A stretch of DNA of 64,000 nucleotides, taken from positions 30,713,407 to 30,777,406 of the forward strand of contig NC_079515.1 in assembly GCF_000801105.2 (NCBI RefSeq), written 5' to 3'. Source of the DNA: Raphanus sativus (Eukaryota > Streptophyta > Magnoliopsida > Brassicales > Brassicaceae). The notes beneath the pieces are model-generated. The model ran no database searches, was not told where the DNA came from, and saw only the letters and a program-made list of their open reading frames with translations. Below are positions 12,118 through 24,244 of this stretch, in pieces (position 1 is the stretch's first letter; each line of letters starts with the position of its first letter). The position numbers and the translations under genes were made by a program.

Positions 12118-13002
12118 ATGCAGATCCAAAATATCTGTCTTCTTGCTGTTTTCATAGCTATATTCAGCTCTCACACCACATCCGCCGCTAGATTCAACTT
12201 CGAGCACTTTGATGGCTCGAACCTAGTATTCCTCGGAGACGCAGAGCTCGGCTCCACAACCGATGGATCGAGCCTATCCGGAGCTCTCTCCATGACACGT
12301 GACAGCTCCCCATTCTCTCACGGCCAAGGCATATACATTGGTGACGGTGGTGAGATCCCTTTCAAGCCCTCAAATACTTCTTCTACTACTTACTCTTTTA
12401 AAACCTCCTTCACTTTCTCTATTTCTCCTCGCCGGAAAACAAATCCTAATCCCGGCCACGGCCTCGCCTTCATCGTTGTCCCTACCTTTGACAACGATGG
12501 CGCTGCCGGAAAAGGCTTCCTCGGTCTTTTAAACCAAACCAACAACGGAAACCCTAATAACCATGTTTTTGCTGTCGAGTTTGACGTTTACCAAGACAAA
12601 GATCTTGGAGACATTAATGATAACCACGTTGGTATTGACATTAACTCGGTTAAATCGACGGTTTCCGAGAAAGCCGGTTATTGGGTCCAGACCAGAACCG
12701 TGGAAGGAAAGAAAGTGTGGGAGTTTATAGAATTGAAACTGAGCAGTGGTGATAAATACAAATCTTGGGTTGAGTATGATAACGTCTCTAAACTAGTTAC
12801 AGTTACCATCGCGCCGGCGTATCTTAGTAAACCGAAGAAGCCGTTGATAGAAACCCCAATCGACCTCTCCAAGGTTTTTCTTGGTAAAATGTTCACCGGT
12901 TTTGCCGGTTCAATGGGCCGTGAAGTCGAGCGTCACGATATATGGACATGGAGGTTCGAGAACAACGCCCCCAAAGAAATAAAACCGGTCCAGTCCGGTT
13001 AG
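12118..13002 (+). CDS. Secreted legume-type (L-type) lectin, soluble
   Basis: Intronless, 294 residues. The signal peptide spans residues 1-23 (ends TTSAA), followed by one legume-lectin beta-sandwich domain: FNFEHFDGSNLVFLGDAEL, the TYSFKTSFTF strand, GHGLAFIVVP, and the metal-site segment FAVEFDVYQDKDLGDINDNH with HVGIDINS. The acidic pair in VEFDV and the D/N/D residues that hold Ca2+/Mn2+ in this family are visible. There is no transmembrane segment or kinase domain, so it is a stand-alone apoplastic or vacuolar lectin like Arabidopsis At3g16530 or At3g15356, whose relatives respond to elicitors. Sugar specificity cannot be read. It follows the STIG1 repeats and precedes a second, unrelated lectin. 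As I recall, neither lectin is at the equivalent Arabidopsis position. Confidence 0.92.
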   Translation: MQIQNICLLAVFIAIFSSHTTSAARFNFEHFDGSNLVFLGDAELGSTTDGSSLSGALSMTRDSSPFSHGQGIYIGDGGEIPFKPSNTSSTTYSFKTSFTFSISPRRKTNPNPGHGLAFIVVPTFDNDGAAGKGFLGLLNQTNNGNPNNHVFAVEFDVYQDKDLGDINDNHVGIDINSVKSTVSEKAGYWVQTRTVEGKKVWEFIELKLSSGDKYKSWVEYDNVSKLVTVTIAPAYLSKPKKPLIETPIDLSKVFLGKMFTGFAGSMGREVERHDIWTWRFENNAPKEIKPVQSG

Positions 13003-14106
13003 GACACATCTCATTTTCTTGTTGTTTTTGTTTCTGTTTTGTATCTTTTTTTTTTGTGTTTCTTGTGTTACAGTTTTTATCTCTCGAGTTGTAAACTTTT
13101 AATCAAATTGAATAAAAAGCCAGAGTTTTTATCTCTCTTGTTGTGCTGTGTGTTGTATTTAACTATTTCCAGATTCTTTGAAACATTTCCATGTTTATTC
13201 TTGATATTTATATTAACTTTACATTAAGGTTAATTACTTTTAAGCTTTAATCTCGAATATGGCGTCTAGACCCATCTTAAAGTTCAAGAATTTGAGCGGT
13301 TACATGAGCTTTAATTATTGTTTTCTGAACCCTAAACCTTAGGAAATGAACCTAAGTTTTGTTCATTTTTTACCATCCTCGTACACAAGTCCACATTGTT
13401 TATAGCCCCAATCATAGCGCTTGCACCACATGGTTTGCTTGTCCTATACATGAACCACACTTGCTTTGCCTGGACCGATATGTATGATATGATCCAACAA
13501 TAAAGATATTTCTATAAGTTTGCTATATCTACCTACCTAATGACTTTTTTTCTAATATAAAGTTTCGAGTTGGCACATGAACTCATAAAAAGTTGCAAAA
13601 AGAAACATTGTATTAAAAACTGAGATGTATAAGCCGCCGGGTATTGGGACGCACATGAACATCAGAGATCCGATCAAGACCATAACATAAAGAAGTATTT
13701 ATCCTTTTTTTTTTGAAACACCAGAAGTATTTATCCTTCGTCAGATTCTTTCAATAACAACCTTTCAGAATATTTCAGATTATTTTCACAGCGGATAGTA
13801 CTTATCTCAAAGCACATGTGTTAGAATTCTTTCGAATTCTTAATGTGCAACAGGTCAATAAATAAATTAGAAAGAAAAAATCCAACGGGACGAGGGAACC
13901 GACCAACAGCATATTCCCGGTGGCTCTTAATTAAAGCAGTAGTTGTTCGGTCTTACCTCAAATGCGCAGCCCACGTACCCTTTCAAATAGATAAACTACA
14001 AAACTAATGTTCTTGTAGTATAATTGAAACCACCAAAAAAGTATAATTAATAATTCACTATCAACTCGCTTTGTACAAGAAACATGTTATATTTTAAAAA
14101 GAGTTA
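13003..14106. other. Intergenic region between the two lectins
   Basis: The first 200 bases are the probable 3' untranslated region of the L-type lectin (T-rich, AATAAA at about 13110). No gene, tRNA or clear transposon was recognised in the remainder. Confidence 0.4.
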
Positions 14107-14764
14107 TTCTTGGGTTCACCCCCTAGGGTGAACCTTTAGGTTCACCAACCAATAGAAACTTATCATTTTAGATTTAGTATCTTTTAATTAAGAAACAAAT
14201 AATTTGTCAAATTATATTATTTTTCAAAATAAAATTTTAAAATAAATAAAAATAGTATATAAAAACGAATTAAAAAAATTAATGTTGTCAACAAAACACT
14301 AAACCCTAAACTCTAATACTAAACTCTAAACTCTAATCCTAAACCCTAAACCCTTGGGTAAACTATAAACCCTTGGAAAAACACTAAACATGTTGTCAAC
14401 AAAACACTAAACCCTAAAATCTAATCCTAAACCCTAAACCCTTGGGTAAACCCTAAACTCTTGGGTAAACCCTAAATCCTTGGGTAAACCCTATCCCTTG
14501 GAAAAACACTAAACATTTGGATAAATTCTAAACTATAAATCTTAAACACTAAACTTCAAATCTTATAAATAAATATTTTTTAAAATAATCTTTATTGAGA
14601 ACTATTGTTATTTTTATTTATTTAATCTTTTTTATTTATTTTAAAAGCATAATATAATTTGGCAACTTATTTTTGTTTCTTAATTAAAAGATACTAGATT
14701 TAAAATAATAATTTTCTATTGGTTGGTGAACCTAAAGGTTCACCCTAGGGGGTGAACCCAAGAA
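14107..14764. mobile_element. Fold-back MITE with telomere-like core
   Basis: A 658-bp element with perfect inverted ends of about 52 bp: TTCTTGGGTTCACCCCCTAG at the left, its complement at 14745-14764, continuing through TTCACCAACCAATAGAAA. Complementarity goes further in (GATTTAGTATCTTTTAATTA and TAATTAAAAGATACTAGATT), so each arm is about 100-200 bases. The termini contain a nested palindrome (GGTTCACCC/CCTAGGGTGAACC). The centre, about 14290-14510, consists of TAAACCCTAAACCC-type units interspersed with CTTGGGTAAAC. A target duplication is not evident. It ends about 200 bases before the start codon of the next lectin gene, so it may contribute to that promoter. Confidence 0.8.
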
Positions 14765-14900
14765 AAAGTCTTTTAAAAATATATATAAATTTTCTCTTTA
14801 CACCGAATTTAACAAAAAAGAAACTGTTACAAAAGAAAGACCATCATGGACTCGGGTCACTGATGAGTCAAAACACTCCTCAAAACACTTCCTTGGCTGC

Positions 14901-14907
14901 TTATAAA
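14901..14907 (+). promoter_or_regulatory. TATA box of the bulb-type lectin gene
   Basis: TTATAAA in GCTTATAAAAAGAAG, 55 bases upstream of the chosen ATG. Its position shows that the in-frame ATG/CTG positions upstream, inside the MITE, are not used for translation. Confidence 0.6.
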
Positions 14908-14961
14908 AAGAAGCTCACACTGCGTACTCAATCACACCAAATCCACATAAACAAAAAAAAA

Positions 14962-16299
14962 ATGAAAACCTCAATCACATTAGCCATCTTCCTCACTCTC
15001 TCTATATTCTCCTTAACCGGAGCACAAGCCAAAGTCCCCGTCGACGAGCAGTTCCGAGTGGTGAACGAAGGAGACTACACTGACTACAGTCCTATTGAAT
15101 ACAATGCCGACGTACGTGGCTTCCAACCCTTCAACGACAACTTCCGTCTCTGCTTCTACAATACAACTCCAAACGCATACACTCTTGCTCTAAGAATCGG
15201 AAACAGAGCCCAAGAGTCAACTCTCCGATGGGTCTGGGAAGCAAACAGAGGCTCTCCGGTCAAAGAAGACGCCACGTTGACTTTCGGAGAAGATGGAAAC
15301 CTAGTACTCGCCGAAGCCGATGGTCGCGTGGTGTGGCAAACGAACACGGCTAACAAAAACGCCGTTGGTATCAAAATCTTGGAGAATGGCAATATGGTAA
15401 TATACGATTCCAGCGGGAAGTTCTTATGGCAAAGCTTTGATTCACCGACCGATACACTTCTTGTCGGACAGTCTTTGAAAGCCAACGGTCAGAACAAGCT
15501 CGTGAGCCGAATGTCTCCATCGGTCAACACAAACGGACCTTACAGTCTCGTGATGGAAGCCGGGAAGCTAGTTTTGTACTACACGACAAACAAAACGCCA
15601 AAACCAATCGCTTATTACGAATATGAGTTCTTTACGAAGATAACTCAGTTACAGTCAATGACATTCCAAGCTGTCGAGGATACAGACACCACGTGGGGTC
15701 TACACATGGAAGGTGTGGACTCTGGTTCTCAGTTCAACGTCTCCACTTTCCTCTCGCGGCCTAAACACAACGCTACGTTGAGTTTTCTTCGGTTAGAATC
15801 AGACGGAAACGTCAGAGTTTGGAGTTACAGTACGTTAGCGAGTTCTACCGCTTGGGACGTCACATACACGGCGTTTACAAACGCTGATACTGACGGTAAT
15901 GATGAGTGTAGACTCGCTGAGCATTGTGGTGAGTTTGGTTTGTGTAACAAAGGACAGTGTAACGCTTGTCCTAGCGACAAAGGGCTTCTTGGTTGGGACG
16001 AGGTCACTTGTAAGACTCCTAGTTTGACTAGCTGCGATCCCAAAACGTTTCATTATTTCAAGATCGAAGGAGCAGATAGTTTTATGACTAAGTATAACGG
16101 AGGCTCGTCGGCGACGGAGAAAGCGTGTGGGGACAAGTGTACGAGAGATTGTAAGTGTTTAGGGTTTTTCTACAATAGGAAGAGTTCGAGGTGTTGGTTG
16201 GGTTATGAGCTCAAGACATTGACTAGAACCGGAGATTCTTCGCTCGTCGCTTATGTCAAGGCTCCTAATGCTAACAAGAACTCGGTTCTTGCCATTTGA
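14962..16299 (+). CDS. Bulb-type (GNA/curculin-like) lectin with PAN domain
   Basis: Intronless, 445 residues. The start is set at the ATG giving a clean signal peptide (MKTSITLAIFLTLSIFSLTG...QA); the open frame continues upstream only through the MITE and TATA box. After about residue 25 comes a B-type lectin region with LRWVWEANRGSPV, DGNLVLAEADGRVVWQTNTA and NGNMVIYDSSGKFLWQSFD, an S-locus-glycoprotein-like middle, an EGF-like cysteine cluster (CGEFGLCNKGQCNACP) and a C-terminal PAN/apple segment (CGDKCTRDCKCLGFFYN). There is no kinase. It matches the Arabidopsis EP1/GAL group (At1g78820-At1g78860), secreted wall proteins; one member binds the acid phosphatase PAP26. Mannose binding is family knowledge. 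Nearest homologues are elsewhere on chromosome 1, so this copy may be transposed. Confidence 0.92.
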   Translation: MKTSITLAIFLTLSIFSLTGAQAKVPVDEQFRVVNEGDYTDYSPIEYNADVRGFQPFNDNFRLCFYNTTPNAYTLALRIGNRAQESTLRWVWEANRGSPVKEDATLTFGEDGNLVLAEADGRVVWQTNTANKNAVGIKILENGNMVIYDSSGKFLWQSFDSPTDTLLVGQSLKANGQNKLVSRMSPSVNTNGPYSLVMEAGKLVLYYTTNKTPKPIAYYEYEFFTKITQLQSMTFQAVEDTDTTWGLHMEGVDSGSQFNVSTFLSRPKHNATLSFLRLESDGNVRVWSYSTLASSTAWDVTYTAFTNADTDGNDECRLAEHCGEFGLCNKGQCNACPSDKGLLGWDEVTCKTPSLTSCDPKTFHYFKIEGADSFMTKYNGGSSATEKACGDKCTRDCKCLGFFYNRKSSRCWLGYELKTLTRTGDSSLVAYVKAPNANKNSVLAI

Positions 16300-16843
16300 A
16301 GTGTCGACTACTTTGTTTGTGTGTTGTTTTGACCAATAATAAGTGCTACATTTGTCATTTGTTTTACCTTCTTCAGTTCTTCTTAAAAGTTGTTGCCGTT
16401 GGTTTATCTTATTTTAAACTACATGCTAGTTCTCAAGCCATGTCTTAATAAAATGAAGTAAAGTTCATCAACCATGTTCAAATAACTATTAAATATTCCT
16501 AACATGAAATATTATTAAAAATGAATATTGTTCAAAATTATCTAATTTTTCCTATCTTGTAAAAGATTCTACTAGATGTGTTACAAAAAAAATTCTACTA
16601 GATTCATAATATTCTGTTGAGAACGTACATATCACCAAATATACCGGAACGATTATAAATAGTCTTTTGAGTTTATTAAAAAATTTCTTATATACTATTA
16701 TTTATAAAGTGATTTTTTAATTTATAAATATTAATATTGTTTATAACCTTAATGAATAATAAATAATTATTTTTATTAGATAATTGTTTATAAATTATAT
16801 ATATATTGGCCCAAAAATAAAAATACATTAAAAATTCCTATTC

Positions 16844-16886
<43 letters not shown>

Positions 16887-17748
16887 CTGTTACCCGAAAA
16901 CATAATCTTTAATTATAAAATAAATTTAAAAAATAGAAAGATTGATAAACACTAATTAAGTAATAACTAAACTTTGTAATTTTAAATAATGAATTAGTAA
17001 TGATAAATTTTGAAACAAGATGGGAAAAACACCATAGTTTAAATAATAAGCTTCCTCTGATACACAATTATGAGATGAAAATCCTTTGAAGAAGGTAATT
17101 AATTTAGTGATGATCTTTTGATCCTAACTTATTTGATTTCTGATTGTGCGTAAGTATTTCGAACTTTGTTGTATCATTTCAGTTGACAGTTATATAGAAA
17201 TTGACATTGGAAAATCGAAAGCTTAAAGTGAAGATCGCTTACACTAGGGTGAAATAATCAAACCTCAATCGAGATTAACGCTGAATAATATATACGTACG
17301 GTCGTTAATTACGGATAGTAGATTGATTGTTAAGTTATAGAGAAATATGTAGATTGATTTTTAATACGTACGGTAGTTAATTACGCATATTATTCAGCGT
17401 ACTATGCATGTACTCACAACAAAGTTTAGACTAAGCCCTAGACCCTGCATCTTGGAAAATTAACTTATTTTCCTTAGGGCTAAACTCATCTTAATTAATT
17501 GTCCCTTTTAAATCGATCAACCCCATGTAAATTATCATAAATATTTGATATGAAGTTCATTTATGACAGTTTTATTATGACCTTCCGAGAAAGTTGAAGG
17601 GGTTAACAGATGTGATGAACAATGGGTCGGCTGAGAGCCTTTAATTATCAAAGAGCAGCACTGATGTTGACACAGAAGACTTCCCAAGACTCTCTGATCT
17701 CTCTCGCTCCTAAAATCGTCTCTCCGTTGTTTGTATTCGACTCTATAT
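16300..17748. other. AT-rich intergenic region with TA repeat and inverted repeat
   Basis: About 350 bases of probable 3' flank are followed by AT-rich DNA. A (TA)n microsatellite covers about 16844-16882. At 17278-17401 CGCTGAATAATAT and ATATTATTCAGCG form inverted ends about 100 bases apart, and (A)CGTACGGT(C/A)GTTAATTACG occurs twice as a direct repeat inside them. No gene was recognised. Confidence 0.45.
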
Positions 17749-18109
17749 ATGTCAAGTTCCAGAGGAAACGTTGGTGGCCTGAATTCAGATGATCAAAGCA
17801 ACAAAGTTACCAGCAACCCCGGTGAAACAGTTAGTTTACCAGTGAGCCTCTCTGTTCCCTCTGAAGATGTTCATACGGATGAAAACGTGAGTACAAACTG
17901 TTTATTTCAACCGTGACATTAGTTACATTTCTCTCTTATTTTATCATATTGTAAATTTTCAACATGAAATCTCTTTTAATTATATTGTTTTTAATTTATA
18001 TAGAGCGGATTTACTTGTATTTTCAGTTGATTGATTTGGATAACCAGAAGCTTGTTGAAGAAATGGCGCGGACGAACCAAATACATGTATGGCAAAGTAG
18101 ATCCATATG

Positions 18110-18147
<38 letters not shown>

Positions 18148-19331
18148 ACCAATCAGTGGCGGAGACAGAAATTTTTTATACTGGGGTCATCAATATATTA
18201 TTAATTAGCTATATAATATACTAAATATAAAAATATACCATTAAATTTTAAACACACTAGATATATTTGAAAATCTTATAAAATATTTTCGATTAATGAA
18301 ACAAAATTTAAAATATTTTGATTTACTTTATAAAATTTACACATAGATAGTTTTAGCAATTTTTATATATGTTATTTTCACATTCAATGTTTATTTAGTA
18401 TGTTTATTTTCAAGTTTAAATGTTTTTACTTAACAAACTAAAGATAACATCAATTAAAAATTCTTTAAATATATTTTTGACGATAAATTCTTTTAATATA
18501 TATGAAAGACATTTTTGAAAACTATATATCCTAAACAATAGAAAAGAAAGATAATTACACATATCTTTAGTAATCCGATAAATAAACATTTAGCAAGAAA
18601 ACCAGTTTTAGTAAATATTTTAACATGTACATGATTTTTAACTTTAGCTAAGCCCATATAAAATGGCCTGAGTTATTCGTCTAGATTTGGGTTACGTTTA
18701 AATGATCAAGTAATTGTGTTTTTTTTATAAAAAAAAACTGAAATTACGGATGCTTAGCTTACAGGGGTCAATGAAAAACTTTAGGTGGGGTCAAGCATTA
18801 CAAACTCTCAAAAGTTATTGTAGATTATTAAAATTTATAGGGGTCAGCTGACCCCTCTAGCTCTCATGTGCATCCGCCCCTGTAACCAATAATGCACATG
18901 TTAGTATTTTAATTTTGGAAATTGATTTTTCTTGATCGTATACCCCTATTTGATTTTAGTTGGCTGATATACAAGTGGAGAATCAACAGCTTTTTGAAGA
19001 AGTGCTTAAACAAACGAAGAAGACTAACGCTGCACTTGCAAATCAGTCGGAGTTATATGACAAGCTGGTAATCAAATACATAGATCAATCAATAGGCTAA
19101 CTAATCATTTGAAAACCACTGAGTTCATTTACTTTCTGACACATTACTTAGATACTTGGGACGAGCAATTCCATCGACTGCATATTGGCAAACTCTCCGG
19201 ATACCAACGTGAAACCGGGTGGTAAGAGATTGCTTGGGCAGGAAGAAACCTCCGAGGCTGGATCTGAGAAGATGCAGAAGTTGAATTTGGAAGAAGATCG
19301 ATCCTCTGAAGATCAGAAAGATTTAATGTGA
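17749..19331 (+). CDS. Unrecognised small coiled-coil protein, four exons
   Basis: Exons inferred at 17749-17886, 18027-18086, 18960-19067 and 19152-19331, about 161 residues. All junctions are phase 0 with GT-AG borders. Exon 1 encodes a Ser/Val/Asn-rich start (MSSSRGNVGGLNSDDQSNKV). Exons 2 and 3 encode similar hydrophobic-heptad segments (LIDLDNQKLVEEMARTNQIH and LADIQVENQQLFEEVLKQTK), suggesting exon duplication and a short coiled coil. Exon 4 gives LGTSNSIDCILANSPDTNV and an acidic tail ending SSEDQKDLM. I know no family for it. Intron 2 holds a (TA)n run and a 729-bp hAT element. It could be a genuine lineage-specific gene or a fragment of a larger one; expression is unknown. Splice sites are by eye. 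Confidence 0.5.
18154..18882. mobile_element. Non-autonomous hAT element in intron 2 of the coiled-coil gene
   Basis: Inverted ends CAGTGGCGGAGAC and (reverse of right end) CAGGGGCGGATGC, with a perfect 8-bp target duplication TAACCAAT at 18146-18153 and 18883-18890. Subterminal GGGGTCA repeats occur near both ends. 729 bp, AT-rich interior, no transposase frame. Confidence 0.88.
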
Positions 19332-20030
19332 CGTTTATTACTTATGAAAACATACGTAAATAATGCAGCTTGAAGATCTCAGTATGAAATATGATCGCAT
19401 TTTCTTCTTTTTTTTGCTAAAACTATTCTCACATTCTTAGCTTTCAAAAAAAGAAAAACTACTATTACATTCTTTTTTTTCTAAAGAAAAATATTATCAC
19501 ATTCTTGAAATGGAATTTACATTCTTAGAAAAAGATATAACAAGAAACAAGTTTTTTTTTTTGCCGACATCACAAGAAACAAGTTTAGTTTGGATTTGTA
19601 TCCAATAATAAAAGTTCAGTTTGGATCGGAATTTTTTTCCCTGCAATTTTTGATAAACTTGCAATTCTTGAGATCAGAAATTTTTTGCCGACATCACATC
19701 CTTGCTATTCCCTGCAATTTTTTTCCTCGGTTGGTGTTACCAGTTGGACCCTAAGTTTGAAAAGGTCAAATATATTTTATTTCTTTTAACAAAAGCCCAA
19801 ATATAAACTTTTAATTGATCATTGTCCATGAGGTATGCCTTCTTTCCTTAAATTGGGCTTTAGAACAGATGATAGAAAGATGAACCACAGTTTGACTCAT
19901 CTCAAATCAACGGATAAGATCTTATAAGAGCACGTAGTCCACTCTAAGTTCGTAAGCACCTTGATTATTAATTTCCGCTAAATATAAAAAAACTAGATTC
20001 GTTAAACCTTCCTATCCATTCGACAACGAT
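19332..20030. other. Intergenic region, no gene seen
   Basis: T-rich 3' flank of the coiled-coil gene. A local repeat, TTTTTTTGCCGACATCACA(A/T), occurs at about 19551-19575 and 19681-19700, each time next to AGAAACAAG/AGAAATTTT. Otherwise nothing recognisable. Confidence 0.35.
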
Positions 20031-20248
20031 CAGAGCCGGTCCTACAAATCTAAAGGCTACAAGCCAAAAAAATAAATGTGGCCGAAATGAAGGATGCGAG
20101 GTTCGAACACGTGACCTGTTGTGGATTTAGCAGCATGTCAACCACCAATGCTACTAAGACTTTACTGTCAAAATGTGGTCGAAACATATATAATTATTGG
20201 ACGGCTGGAAGCGGTCGCTTCTCTCGCTTCCGTCAAGGGCCGCCTCTG
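20031..20248. mobile_element. 218-bp hAT-type MITE upstream of APA1
   Basis: Left end CAGAGCCGGTCCTA and the reverse of the right end CAGAGGCGGCCCTT agree at 11 of 14 bases. CAACGAT is present immediately outside both ends (20024-20030 and 20249-20255). The end type matches the longer element at 45099-45906 (CAGTGCCGGACT / CAGGGCCGGTCC). Short open frames that cover it are not genes. Confidence 0.6.
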
Positions 20249-20489
20249 CAACGATATAATCCAACTGTTCATCAGACTCGATCCAACGGCTGATATAGAA
20301 ACCAGTGCTACACGCTCTCTCTCTTATGACCAGATTATAAAAGTGGGTCCCTGTCGTAGTCAATTAAGGAACAGCCCTGTTATTGTAGCGTCTTCTCTCT
20401 TAGGATAAATACAACTAATATCTCTCCTCGTATCCTTCTTCATCATCAATACTTTCCTCATTTTCAGAGCATCTCGTGCCTTCGCTTCG

Positions 20490-23890
<3,401 letters not shown>

Positions 23891-24244
23891 AACACGAGTT
23901 TGGTTTGATGTGAACAATTGGTCTCTCGTTCGTATGTTGTGTGTTGTTAAAAAAGACTAGTCGTAGTAGTAGTAATGGTAAGGCCTTTGTATTTTTGAAG
24001 ATATTAGCTTTGTATATACCTATCGTTAAGTAAGTTCGATGTTGAAAGACTAAAAATAAAAGTCCCTATGCCTTCGTGGTTATATATGTTATCCGCTGCT
24101 TTGGAAAAAAAAAAAATCTATTCTCGAATAAATATAATCAAATTGTTAATCATACATTGGATACAATAGAATACACATCTAAACTTGACGTCCTACGCTT
24201 CGTGCAAATGTTGTTTCGCAATGTGGTTGTTCTTCTTCTTCATG

